Source of the DNA: Paracoccus rhizosphaerae
Lineage (GTDB): Bacteria; Pseudomonadota; Alphaproteobacteria; Rhodobacterales; Rhodobacteraceae
DNA: 64,000 nt
Direction: 5' to 3'
Assembly: GCF_026162645.1 (NCBI RefSeq)
Contig: NZ_JAOTBE010000013.1
Location: 1-64,000 of the forward strand
A model generated the notes under the pieces. The model saw only the letters and a list, made by a program, of their open reading frames with translations, had not been told where the DNA came from and ran no database searches. The translations under genes were made by a program, and so were the position numbers. Numbering within the stretch: the first letter of the stretch is position 1; each line of letters starts with the position of its first letter. Below, piece after piece: positions 1 through 8,083 of the stretch.

Positions 1-169
1 GGATCAGGATCTCTTGGTCCAGACGGCCCAGAAGCTGCCGTCCATGCACTGCGGAACCCTCGGCGAAGACCAGGTGCCGTGCCCCCGCATAGGCCTCGAG
101 CTGCGCGCGCAGCGGCAGGCGTCGCGCGGTCCGTCCAAGGGCCGACGATGGCGCCGCGGCCATGACCAT
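1..169 (-). CDS. Glycosyltransferase 61-like (DUF563) fragment, runs off the left edge
   Basis: An open frame enters from the left edge on the minus strand and begins at an ATG at 169 (a second ATG lies at 163). It encodes the segment HLVFAEGSAVHGRQLLG, which resembles the conserved core of glycosyltransferase family 61 (DUF563) proteins used in surface polysaccharide synthesis. In those proteins this motif lies well inside the protein, yet here an in-frame stop (197-199) sits only nine codons before the ATG. The visible part may therefore be the remains of a gene that lost its N-terminal half rather than an intact gene. The rest is outside the window. The family assignment rests on one remembered motif. 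Confidence 0.42.
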   Translation of the reverse strand, partial: MVMAAAPSSALGRTARRLPLRAQLEAYAGARHLVFAEGSAVHGRQLLGRLDQEILI

Positions 170-296
170 TCTGCGCCGCTCGCGACGCCAGCGCCCTTAG
201 GCGACCGACGGCAACCTCGACGGATGTGACCTGCAGCTCGAGCAGGCTGTGCTGGTGAGCGCCTGCAACACATGATGGTCACGTATCGCGGTCACT

Positions 297-325
297 AAAA
301 AGCCCGGCGCGAGGGCCGGGCTTTC
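297..325 (-). terminator. Rho-independent terminator after the ferritin-like gene
   Basis: A perfect 10-bp stem (299-308 with 315-324) closes a 6-base loop. Read on the minus strand it is followed by a run of T. It lies 20 bases beyond the stop codon of the ferritin-like gene. The A/T flanks on both sides could let it work in both directions. Confidence 0.8.
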
Positions 326-344
326 TGGACGGAATGTCGGATCG

Positions 345-842
345 TCAATCGACGGCTGCCCTGTTGACGCCGCCTTCGGCGATTTGGGTCATCGTCTGGT
401 CGCCGTGACGCGTGTGGTCCAGGCATTCCTGCAGGGCGGCACCGTCGCCGTCGTGACCCAAGCGGTTGGCGAAGCTGCGCACGCAGCCATAGCCCGCGAT
501 CGCATAGTGGGTCAGCCGCTGGTACTGCGTGATGATCGCCGCGTCGCGGGTGTCGTCATCGCCGAACTGCGTGTCGATGGCGTGCTTGCGGGCCTCGGCG
601 ACGATGCCTTCCATGCCCTTGCAGTGCTCTCCGGTCGGGTCGACGCCGTGGCGGTTGCACAACTCGGAGATGGTCTCCATGCCGCGCTCGATGCCTTGGT
701 TGCCGGCGATCAGCGCCTCGGACAGTTCTTTCGATTTGGCGGCCCGGCCCATTTCGGTCACGATGGGCTGGGACTGCTTGCAGGCCGAATAGAGGTCCTT
801 CAGCTGGTCGAGATAGAGGTCGTGGAGCGAATTGACGGTCAT
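345..842 (-). CDS. Ferritin-like DUF892 (YciE/YciF family) stress protein
   Basis: The protein has 165 residues, the usual length for the DUF892 family. These are small four-helix ferritin-like proteins found in stress regulons; their exact reaction is not settled. It opens with MTVNSLHDLYLDQLKDLYSA, the typical first helix of the family, and carries regularly spaced Glu and His residues that could hold a di-metal site. There is no signal peptide, so it should be cytoplasmic. The start at 842 has a purine-rich AGAAAGG upstream. A GGAAC-N17-GTT motif ends 40 bases before the ATG (882-906), and a strong terminator follows, so this is probably a single-gene transcript under general stress control. 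The regulation is inferred from the motif. Confidence 0.88.
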   Translation of the reverse strand: MTVNSLHDLYLDQLKDLYSACKQSQPIVTEMGRAAKSKELSEALIAGNQGIERGMETISELCNRHGVDPTGEHCKGMEGIVAEARKHAIDTQFGDDDTRDAAIITQYQRLTHYAIAGYGCVRSFANRLGHDGDGAALQECLDHTRHGDQTMTQIAEGGVNRAAVD

Positions 843-881
843 GTCTGCGCCTTTCTGTGATCGATCAAGAATCTGCGGCAC

Positions 882-906
882 AACGCGCGGCGGCGGTCGA
901 TGTTCC
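882..906 (-). promoter_or_regulatory. EcfG-type general stress promoter of the ferritin-like gene
   Basis: On the minus strand GGAAC (906-902) is followed after exactly 17 bases by GTT (884-882), preceded by C, so it reads GGAAC-N16-CGTT. This is the consensus of EcfG-type sigma factors that run the alphaproteobacterial general stress response. It lies 40 bases before the start codon, which fits a short untranslated leader. Confidence 0.65.
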
Positions 907-1001
907 AGACGATTGGCGGTCATGGAGCGCTTGACTCTGGGTGCGTGCCGGGTCAGCACTGCAGGCCGCATATCCCCGTCCCGATCGCAAGAGGCCGCAC
1001 C

Positions 1002-2861
1002 ATGTTCGCCTGGTTCGAACGGCGCATCGACCCCTATCCGGACCAGACGCCGCAGATGCCGCCGCGGTCCTTCTGGCGCTTCGTCCTGCACTACAGCCGC
1101 GGCTCTTTGCCTTGGCTGGTGGCGCTTGCCGTGGGTTCCGGCGCCATCGCCATCATCGAGGTCCTGCTGTTCGGCTGGCTGGGAGAGCTGATCGACAGGC
1201 TGGCCGACACGCCGCCTGATGTCTTCTGGGGGCAGGAGGGGCGGCGCATCGCGATGATGGCGGTGGTGCTGCTGGTCGCGATGCCGGTGCTGAACCTGCT
1301 CAGCACGCTGATCCTGCACCAATCGCTGATGGGCAACTTTCCGCAGCGCATCCGCTGGCAGGCGCACCGCTATCTGCTGCGCCAGTCCGTGGGCTATTTC
1401 CAGGACGAGTTCGCCGGCCGCATCGCGCAACGCCTGATGCAGACCGCGCTGGCCGTCCGCGAGGTTGCCATGAAGATCATGGATGTCGGCAGCTATGTCC
1501 TGATCTACTTCCTGGGTGCGCTGATGCTGGCGGCCAGCCAGGACTGGCGCCTGGCGCTGCCGTTCCTGCTGTGGGCGCTGGCCTACGGGGTGATGCTGTG
1601 GCAGATCGTGCCCAAGCTGGGGCGCGTCGCGCAGGCGCAGGCCGATGCCCGCAGCTTGATGACGGGGCGCATCGTCGACAGCTATACCAACATCGCGACG
1701 GTGAAGCTGTTTTCCCATTCCGACCGAGAGGAACGGTGGATGCGCGAAGGCATGGACGGGTTCCTGCGGACCGTCTATGCGCAGATGCGCCTGTCCAGCA
1801 CGCAGGACGTGGTGCTGAACCTGATCAACGTCTGGCTTCTGGGCTCGGTCGCGGGACTGGGGCTGTGGCTGTGGTCGCAGGGGCAGGTCGCGGTCGGCGC
1901 GGTGGCCATAGCGGTGCCGCTGGCCATGCGGCTGAACAGCATGTCCCACTGGATCATGTGGGAATTCGCCGCGCTGTTCGAGAACATCGGCACGGTCCGC
2001 GACGGCATCACCAGCCTGGCCCTGCCGCGCCAGGTCCGCGACGCTCCGGGCGCCGTCCCGCTGCGCCCCGGTGCCGGAGAGGTGCGGTTCGAGAACGTGA
2101 CCTTCCGCTATGCCGGCGTCGAGGGGGCCGAGCCGATGGCGGTGCTGGACAACCTGACGCTGCACCTGCGCCCCGGCGAGCGGGTGGGCCTGGTCGGGCG
2201 GTCAGGCGCCGGCAAGTCGACGCTGATCAACCTGCTGCTTCGGTTCCACGACATAGACGGCGGGCGCATCACCATCGATGGCCAAGACGTGTCGCTGGTC
2301 ACGCAGGACAGCCTGCGGGCGGCCATCGGGGTGGTGACGCAGGACAGCTCTCTGCTGCACCGGTCGGTGCGCGAGAACATTTCCTATGGCCGCCCTGACG
2401 CCTCCGAGGAGGAGATCCAAGCCGCGCTTCGTACCGCCGAGGCCGAGGGCTTCGTGCCGGATCTGTCGGACAGTCATGGCCGCAAGGGGCTGGACGCGCA
2501 TGTCGGCGAACGCGGCGTGAAGCTGTCGGGCGGGCAGCGGCAGCGGATCGCGATCGCGCGGGTGGCGCTGAAGGACGCGCCGATCCTGATCCTGGACGAG
2601 GCGACCAGCGCCCTGGACAGCGAGGTCGAGGCCGCGATCCAGTCTCGGCTCGAGGTGCTGATGCAGGGAAAGACGGTCATCGCCATTGCGCACCGCCTGT
2701 CGACCATCGCGGCCATGGACCGGCTGGTGGTCATGGATCGCGGCCGGATCGTCGAGCAGGGCAGCCATGCGGAACTGCTGGCCCGCGGCGGCATCTATGC
2801 GCGGCTGTGGCAGCGCCAGTCCGGCGGCTTCCTCAGTGCGGACGAGGCCGTGCCGGCCTGA
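1002..2861 (+). CDS. ABC exporter, fused membrane and ATPase half-transporter
   Basis: The protein has 619 residues. The N-terminal part (about 1-330) is a type IV exporter membrane domain with about six hydrophobic segments. The C-terminal part is the nucleotide-binding domain, with Walker A GRSGAGKST near residue 399, signature LSGGQ near 508, Walker B ILILDEATSALD near 531 and the switch His in AHRLSTI. It should act as a homodimer exporting lipid, drug or peptide; the substrate cannot be read from the sequence. The ATG at 1002 was chosen because GAGG lies about 8 bases upstream and the sequence before it (from 900) is unlike the family. It stands alone, convergent with argP. Confidence 0.88.
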   Translation: MFAWFERRIDPYPDQTPQMPPRSFWRFVLHYSRGSLPWLVALAVGSGAIAIIEVLLFGWLGELIDRLADTPPDVFWGQEGRRIAMMAVVLLVAMPVLNLLSTLILHQSLMGNFPQRIRWQAHRYLLRQSVGYFQDEFAGRIAQRLMQTALAVREVAMKIMDVGSYVLIYFLGALMLAASQDWRLALPFLLWALAYGVMLWQIVPKLGRVAQAQADARSLMTGRIVDSYTNIATVKLFSHSDREERWMREGMDGFLRTVYAQMRLSSTQDVVLNLINVWLLGSVAGLGLWLWSQGQVAVGAVAIAVPLAMRLNSMSHWIMWEFAALFENIGTVRDGITSLALPRQVRDAPGAVPLRPGAGEVRFENVTFRYAGVEGAEPMAVLDNLTLHLRPGERVGLVGRSGAGKSTLINLLLRFHDIDGGRITIDGQDVSLVTQDSLRAAIGVVTQDSSLLHRSVRENISYGRPDASEEEIQAALRTAEAEGFVPDLSDSHGRKGLDAHVGERGVKLSGGQRQRIAIARVALKDAPILILDEATSALDSEVEAAIQSRLEVLMQGKTVIAIAHRLSTIAAMDRLVVMDRGRIVEQGSHAELLARGGIYARLWQRQSGGFLSADEAVPA

Positions 2862-2871
2862 CCGGGCGGCC

Positions 2872-3768
2872 TCAGCGCACCAGGGCGGCCTTGGCGGCGC
2901 CGATGACGGCCGTGGTCAGCCCCTGCAGACGCTCGGTGGCCATGCGGCTGATCTGCCAGAACAGCGGCACGTCCAAGGGCGTCTCCGGCACCAGCTCGAC
3001 CAGCGCCCCTGACGCCAGGTGATCCTCGACCAGGGATGCGGGGTTCAGGCCCCAGCCCAGCCCCGCGCGACAGGCATCCACGAACCCCTGGGTCGAGGGG
3101 AGGGAGTGGCAGGGCAGTCCGACCGGCTGTCCGAAGACCTGCCGCACCCAGCTTTGCTGCAGGTCGTCCTTCTGGTTGAAGCGCAAAGCCGGCGCCCTGT
3201 CCAGCGCGGCCAGGGTGACTCCATCGTCGAAGTGCCGGCGCATGTATCCTGGGCTTGCCGTCGCGCGATAGCGTTGGCTGCCAAGCCGCATGACGCCGCA
3301 CCCCTGCACCGGCCGTTCCAGCGAGGTGACGGCAGCCAGGACACGCCCCTGCCGCAGCCAGTCTGCAGTGTGCTGTTCGTCGTCGATCGCGATGTTCAGC
3401 AAGTGGTCCGACTGTTTTGCGAAGGTCGCCACCGCGGGCAGGAACCATGTGGCCAGGCTGTCGGCATTCGTCGCCACCTCCAGCGTCACGCGGGGGCCGC
3501 CATCCGGTCCGGCCGCGCCAGGCAAATGCTCCAGCAGCGCCTCCTCCAGCATGGCGACATTTTCCATGTGACGGCAGAGCCAGGCGCCCGCCTCGGTGGC
3601 GAGGCAGGGCTGCCCGCGCTGGATCAGCACGGCCCCCAGCCTCTCCTCGAGGTTCCTGACCCGCTGAGAGATGGCCGAGGGCGTGACGTTCAGCGCCCGC
3701 GCCGCGCCTTCAAAGCTGCCGGTCTGCACGATCATCGCGACAGCGCGCGCCCCCGCGTAATCCAGCAT
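2872..3768 (-). CDS. argP: LysR-type regulator ArgP (lysine/arginine sensing)
   Basis: This is a 298-residue LysR-family regulator. A winged helix-turn-helix covers about residues 5-65, with the recognition segment GAARALNVTPSAISQRV, and an effector-binding domain follows. The N-terminal pattern and the neighbour point to ArgP (IciA), which senses lysine or arginine and controls the divergent exporter gene of the LysE/ArgO family. That pair is exactly what is found here: lysE starts 91 bases away on the other strand. An inverted repeat lies between them. The start at 3768 gives the full family length. Confidence 0.88.
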   Translation of the reverse strand: MLDYAGARAVAMIVQTGSFEGAARALNVTPSAISQRVRNLEERLGAVLIQRGQPCLATEAGAWLCRHMENVAMLEEALLEHLPGAAGPDGGPRVTLEVATNADSLATWFLPAVATFAKQSDHLLNIAIDDEQHTADWLRQGRVLAAVTSLERPVQGCGVMRLGSQRYRATASPGYMRRHFDDGVTLAALDRAPALRFNQKDDLQQSWVRQVFGQPVGLPCHSLPSTQGFVDACRAGLGWGLNPASLVEDHLASGALVELVPETPLDVPLFWQISRMATERLQGLTTAVIGAAKAALVR

Positions 3769-3785
3769 GAACAGTTTCCCTTATG

Positions 3786-3817
3786 CCGCGTTAGAAGATC
3801 AAGTTTTCCTAATGCGG
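3786..3817. promoter_or_regulatory. Inverted repeat between argP and lysE, candidate ArgP operator
   Basis: CCGCGTTAG (3786-3794) and CTAATGCGG (3809-3817) are inverted copies with one mismatch, separated by 14 bases, so the half-sites lie about two helical turns apart. The pair sits in the 91-base gap between the two divergent genes, where a LysR-type regulator would bind. The role is inferred from position and symmetry. Confidence 0.5.
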
Positions 3818-3859
3818 ACGGGTGCGCTAGATCAAGCGTCACCTGAACGGGAACCGCGG

Positions 3860-4468
3860 ATGAACCCTGGCGTCTACATGACCGGCATGATGACCGGCCT
3901 CAGCCTGATCCTGGCGATCGGTGCGCAGAATGCCTTCGTGCTGCGGCAGGGGCTGCGGGGCCAGCATGTTCTGGCCGTCTGCCTGGCCTGCGCGCTGTCG
4001 GATGCAATCCTGATCGTGCTGGGCGTGACCAGCTTCGGCCGTGTGGCGGTCTGGCTTCCGTGGTTGTCGCCCGTGATGCGCCTCGCGGGGGCGGCGTTCC
4101 TGATCTGGTACGGAGCGCTGAGCATGCGCGCGGCGCTGCACTCTGACAATGCGCTGGTGATCGGCAACGGCAGCTCCGCAGGACTGCGGCGGACGCTGCT
4201 GGCGTGCCTGGCCATCACCTGGCTGAACCCGCATGTCTATCTTGATACGGTTGTGCTGCTGGGGACGATCTCGACAAGGTTCGCCCCTGACACGGCGTCC
4301 TTCGCCGCGGGGGCCGTCAGCGGGTCGTTCCTCTTCTTCTTCTCGCTCGGCTATGGTGCCGCGCGGCTGCGGCCGGTCTTCGCGCGTCCGTCGTCCTGGC
4401 GGGTGCTCGAAGCCGTCGTGGCGGTCGTCATGTGGACCATTGCCGCCAAGCTGATCCTGGCGGACTGA
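3860..4468 (+). CDS. lysE: LysE/ArgO-family amino acid exporter
   Basis: This 202-residue inner-membrane protein begins MNPGVYMTGMMTGLSLILAI and has about six hydrophobic segments. The family landmark GAQNAFVLRQG lies near residues 24-34, and NPHVYLDTVV lies in the middle. LysE/ArgO proteins export basic amino acids and prevent toxic build-up when peptides are degraded. The start at 3860 matches the usual family N terminus; the frame stays open upstream to 3767, but that extension would overlap argP and the operator. The divergent ArgP is the expected activator. A strong terminator follows. Confidence 0.9.
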   Translation: MNPGVYMTGMMTGLSLILAIGAQNAFVLRQGLRGQHVLAVCLACALSDAILIVLGVTSFGRVAVWLPWLSPVMRLAGAAFLIWYGALSMRAALHSDNALVIGNGSSAGLRRTLLACLAITWLNPHVYLDTVVLLGTISTRFAPDTASFAAGAVSGSFLFFFSLGYGAARLRPVFARPSSWRVLEAVVAVVMWTIAAKLILAD

Positions 4469-4535
4469 CCGCCGGCGGGTCCGCCAATGAAAAGGCCCCG
4501 GACGATGCCTGACACATCCCGGCCCTTAGGACACC

Positions 4536-4568
4536 GCCCGCCCCGTGAAACGGGGCGGGCTTTCGACA
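4536..4568 (+). terminator. Terminator after lysE
   Basis: A perfect 11-bp GC-rich stem (4536-4546 with 4550-4560) with a three-base loop is followed by TTTCGACATTTTC. It lies between lysE and the convergent broken gene and may serve both. Confidence 0.78.
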
Positions 4569-5252
4569 TTTTCCTTTACCCTGCAAGCCGGCTCCAGATC
4601 GGCGTGCCGTAGAGCAGCCACGGTTTGTAGAGGACCCTGTGAAGGTCCGGTGCCTTGCAGGGTGTCGCACTTCCGGCTCGGCCCTGAAGTCCAAGCCGCA
4701 TCGCCGGAGTCTGCTTGATTGATACGCGCTTTCTCTGCTTCGGGATCGTGATCCGGTCGGACGAGCCTGGGACGCGCTTGGCCACTGTTCCTGGCGGCAC
4801 TGCTTGGGTGGCGTCGTTTTCGTTCAGCTCCGAGACGTAAGAGCGCGGGTCGAACCAGTTGTAGTAGATGCGGTAGATGTTGAGCACGGCGATCAAGACC
4901 CGCGGGTTGTAGGCAGCGCCGCTGACGAAGCTGGGTCCGCTTTGCGTTGATCTGCCGCCAGCGCGCCCGGCGAAGGCAAGGCGCGTGCGAAGCGCGTTGA
5001 AGAACGTGCTGGTGGCTTGAAGCGTCGCTCGAAGGGTGCGGCGCGCCAGGGCTGCGCGAAGATCTGGCTCGGTCGGATCAGCATCGAACGGAAGCGGACG
5101 CAGGCGCGAACGATATTGGGGCGAAAGGATCGGGAACCCCACGATCTTCTGTGTCTCGCCAGCGATCTCGGCCGGCGATTTGATCCATAGCTGAGAGAAC
5201 GCACGCGACTCGAAGGTAGCACCGTGCGCTGGCCCGCATTTGCCGCCGCGCG

Positions 5253-5261
5253 TGCTGGATA
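5253..5261. repeat. Left copy of the IS target-site duplication
   Basis: The nine bases TGCTGGATA lie directly outside the left inverted repeat. The right-hand copy is TGCTGGATG (6469-6477), identical in eight of nine positions. Nine-base duplications are usual for the IS903 group of the IS5 family. Confidence 0.75.
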
Positions 5262-5279
5262 GGCGTTGTTGCAGAACTC
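5262..5279. repeat. Left terminal inverted repeat of the IS
   Basis: GGCGTTGTTGCAGAACTC matches the inverse of 6451-6468 in 17 of 18 positions. Confidence 0.82.
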
Positions 5280-5330
5280 CAGCCTACAGCGGGATTCACG
5301 TGGGCTGGCTGGTAGGGTAAGCGTGTATGC

Positions 5331-6414
5331 ATGAGCAACCCTGAGGCTGTACGCTACCGCACGACGAACTGGAAGTCCTACAATGACGCGCTGAGGCGGC
5401 GCGGCTCGCTGCTGATCTGGCTGGACAAGGACATGGGTGGCTGGCGGACAGGGCGGGACGACCTGGCCGTCCGCCGGTGTTCTCCGATGCGGCCATCCAG
5501 TTCTGCCTGATGGTGAAGGTGCTCTTCGGCCTGCCGCTGCGGCAAAGCACAGGGATGGTGGCCAGCATCCTGGAGATGGCAGGGCTGGACCGGCCGGTGC
5601 CGGACTTCTCCACCTTGAGCCGCAGGCAGAAGATCCTTTCTGTGCAGATCCCCCACCGCCGCGCGCCAGGCTCTCTGAACCTGCTGGTCGACAATGAGGC
5701 GCAAGCGCCATCGGTCCGAGCGCCGCGCCGAATGGCATCAAGTTTCTGGGGGTGAAGAGGGACCGTGGCCCCAGTGGGGCCGCGCAAGCCCGATGAACGC
5801 GAATGGCAGACCCGCAAGCACGGCACCCACCGCAGGCGCCAATACCGCAAGGTCCATCTGGCCATGGACACAGCCACCGGTGACATCCGAGGTGGAGAAT
5901 TCACCTCAGGCCGTGAAGGTGACAGCCCGGTTCTGCCTGACCTGCTGGATCAGATCCCGCCGGATGAACGGATCGGCACCGTGACCGGCGACGGTGCCTT
6001 CGACACCCGGCGTTGCCACACCGCAATCGTGGATCGCGGCGGCACCGCCGACATACCCATCCGCAGGAACGGACGCCTGTGGAAGGAGGACTGTCCTGCC
6101 GCGCTTGCCATTGTCCTCGGACCGATGGCGGACATTGTCTCGCCCCGCAACGACATCTTGCGGACGAGCAAACGCTTCGGGCGAGCCAACTGGAAGCACT
6201 GGTCCGGCTATCACGTCCGAAGTCGGATCGAGGCAAAGATGCGCTCGCAGGTTCGCTAGAACCGGTGGCGCTGAACCTGCTCGACCTCAAGTCCTTCGGC
6301 GAACAGATCGCCTCGCGAGACCCGGACAGACAAACGGCCGAAGTTCATATCCGCATTGCGCTCATGAACCGCTTCAACGCACTCGGCACCGCCGAGATCG
6401 AGCGCGTGGCCTGA
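5331..6414 (+). pseudogene. IS5-family DDE transposase, frameshifted
   Basis: The segments together spell a typical IS5/IS903 transposase, but in different frames. The first, from the ATG at 5331, gives RYRTTNWKSYNDALRRRGSL. After a shift near 5445 the frame gives GRPGRPPVFSDAAIQF and VPDFSTLSRRQK. Between about 5695 and 5770 the frame wanders and meets a stop (5753-5755), although NGIKFLG is still readable in another frame. The long segment to 6259 gives DERIGTVTGDGAFDTRRCH and HWSGYHVRSRIEAKM, part of the DDE core. A shift near 6235 is needed to reach the C terminus ending at 6414. More than one shift makes programmed frameshifting an unlikely explanation. Confidence 0.8.
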
Positions 6415-6450
6415 GCTTTAACGAGGTAAGGGAAGTCCTGCTTCAACGCC

Positions 6451-6468
6451 GAGTTCTGCAACAATGCC
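6451..6468. repeat. Right terminal inverted repeat of the IS
   Basis: GAGTTCTGCAACAATGCC is the inverse of the left end (5262-5279) with one mismatch. Confidence 0.82.
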
Positions 6469-6477
6469 TGCTGGATG
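6469..6477. repeat. Right copy of the IS target-site duplication
   Basis: TGCTGGATG directly follows the right inverted repeat and matches 5253-5261 in eight of nine bases. Keeping only one copy restores the frame of the interrupted gene. Confidence 0.75.
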
Positions 6478-7985
6478 TCGCAGGCGTCATGCTGTGCTCG
6501 ACGAAGAGTTCGAGCATTTCCCCGTCGGACACAACCTGGCCCGTGTAGGACTGCCGGAACTGCTCAAAGTTGCTGCGGAACACGCCCACCCGGTGCTGAA
6601 CCTTTGGCTTCGTCGCCTCCTTGTCAAAGGCGATGGCCAGCCACTCGAAGCGGTCCGCAAGGATTTCGTCGCGGAAGATGTGCGGCGCGGTTCGGGCGAT
6701 GAGGGCTTCCTGTTCCGACACCAGGGTCATCTTCCCCACAGGAAGCATCTCCTTCAGCAGCGCCAGATGCGCTGCCTTTGTATAGGCGTCGCGCGTCATG
6801 ATGCCGGTGAAGGTGTTTCGGCTGTCGCATCGCTGCTCGGACAGCCCGAACCAGCCCTCCCCAACGAGTTCAGCCGCGTCGGCGAAACACCGTGCTTCCG
6901 TTACAACCTGCTGGACATCCGGCGGCAGGGCGGCCTCGCCGAAGGCGTCCTCCGCCTGCACCGCGAACAAGCGCAGGCTCGACTGGCAGGCACCGAAGAA
7001 CGCGGCCTCGTCGAAGCGCCCCGTTGGGCGCTGGTAATGCAGGAGCGGAGCGACGAAGCGCTGTGTCGCGTTCTGATACTGCCCGTGCAGGTTCATCGGG
7101 TTCCGGTTTCCATCGAGGCAGGCGTCCTTGAATGCTGCGACCGGACCGACGCGAGGGTCTAAATCTACATCGAGGCGGAAGATATACCTACTCTCGATGT
7201 CCGTCGAGGCCGTGCAGTTCAGGGCGGTGATTCGCCGATCAGCGGAAGTTTCCCAGTTGATGCCGAGCACGATGTCATCATGCGCCACGCGCGTGTGATA
7301 GAACATGCCTCGGCGCTCCAGGTTCTTCCGCCACTTCCCGAGTTGGGCCCGCTCGAACGCAAGAAGTGTCCGCTCCAACCAGAAGATCCGGTCGTAGATC
7401 CTGGACATGCCGGCGCGCTCGCCGATTCTGGGGCAAGTCAGGACCCGCTGGATGCTATTGATCGACGCTCCGGTCACCAGCATCTTCAGGATCTTGATGT
7501 TGTCCTCTCGATCGCGCTGTTCCTGGTGATCCTTCGAGACGGTGAAGCGAGCGCCTTTTCGGCTCCTGCACGGCTTGTGTATCACGCGAATCCCGAGTGG
7601 ACGCGCGGTCTTCGGGTCCTTCCCGTTGGCTCCGTTCAGAGCAAACTCCTCTGGTGCGTCGAAATATCGTCTTCCACATGCCCCGCATCTGGGACCATCG
7701 AGGGCACCGTTGTTGTCCCTGAGCCGCTCGACTTCATCCAGAAAATGCTAGTTGGAATAGAGGGTAAAACCGACCTTGCACTGAGACACAGTGAGCTTCG
7801 GCAGAGTCTGGACCTGCAAGTTGCCTCGCGTCTTGATCATTGCGTAGCTCCATAGATTGGCCGTTCTCGCCAGTTACGAAGCGGAATAATCCGAAATCCC
7901 GAAAAAAGTGTTTCCAGGCGCAGCTGCGCGCCACCTCTCGCGCAAGTTGTGCCGGAGCGGCCTCCATAATGCCGTTAAACAACAA

Positions 7986-8014
7986 GGGCCTGCCGGATCA
8001 TCTCCGGCAGGCCC
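7986..8014 (-). terminator. Terminator after the OmpA-family gene
   Basis: A perfect 12-bp stem (7986-7997 with 8003-8014) closes a 5-base loop. On the minus strand it is followed by TTGTTGTTTAA. It lies 70 bases after the stop of the OmpA-family gene. The remaining bases between 7841 and 7985 hold no gene I can support. Confidence 0.75.
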
Positions 8015-8083
8015 CTGCCTCGTGTCCTAAAGGACGGAATGTGGCAGACGATGCCGGGGCCTTCCTCGTTCAATCAACGGGCG

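Larger units (their letters stand above)
5262..6468 (+). mobile_element. IS5-family (IS903-group-like) insertion sequence, 1207 bp, inactive
   Basis: The ends are 18-bp inverted repeats, GGCGTTGTTGCAGAACTC on the left (5262-5279) and its inverse with one mismatch on the right (6451-6468). The GGC-N-TTGTTG start, the 9-bp target duplication and the encoded DDE transposase (typical opening TTNWKSYNDALRRRGSL) all fit the IS903 group. The element sits inside the transposase-like gene on the opposite strand. Its own transposase gene is broken by several frame changes, so it cannot move without help in trans. Confidence 0.82.
4576..7840 (-). pseudogene. Transposase-like gene split by an insertion sequence, also with an amber stop
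   Basis: Joining 7840-6469 to 5252-4576 (keeping one copy of the target duplication) gives 2049 bases, exactly 683 codons, with one continuous frame across the junction. The IS at 5262-6468 therefore interrupted a single gene of about 680 residues. The N-terminal part has a zinc-ribbon look (CGACGRRYF, later HKPCRSRKGARF). The C-terminal part has NIYRIYYNWFDPR and TPAMRLGL, which resemble the tail of DDE/integrase-type transposases. A TAG at 7748-7750 also breaks the frame at codon 31 if translation starts at the ATG at 7840. I do not recognise the exact family; transposase-like is an inference from these segments. Confidence 0.6.

Noticed and set aside
345-2165. A 606-codon minus-strand frame that includes the ferritin-like gene
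   Set aside because: Only its last 165 codons resemble a protein. The rest is the antisense of the ABC exporter.
5331-6414. Programmed frameshifting in the IS transposase
   Set aside because: At least three frame changes and an in-frame stop are needed, too many for a single programmed shift.
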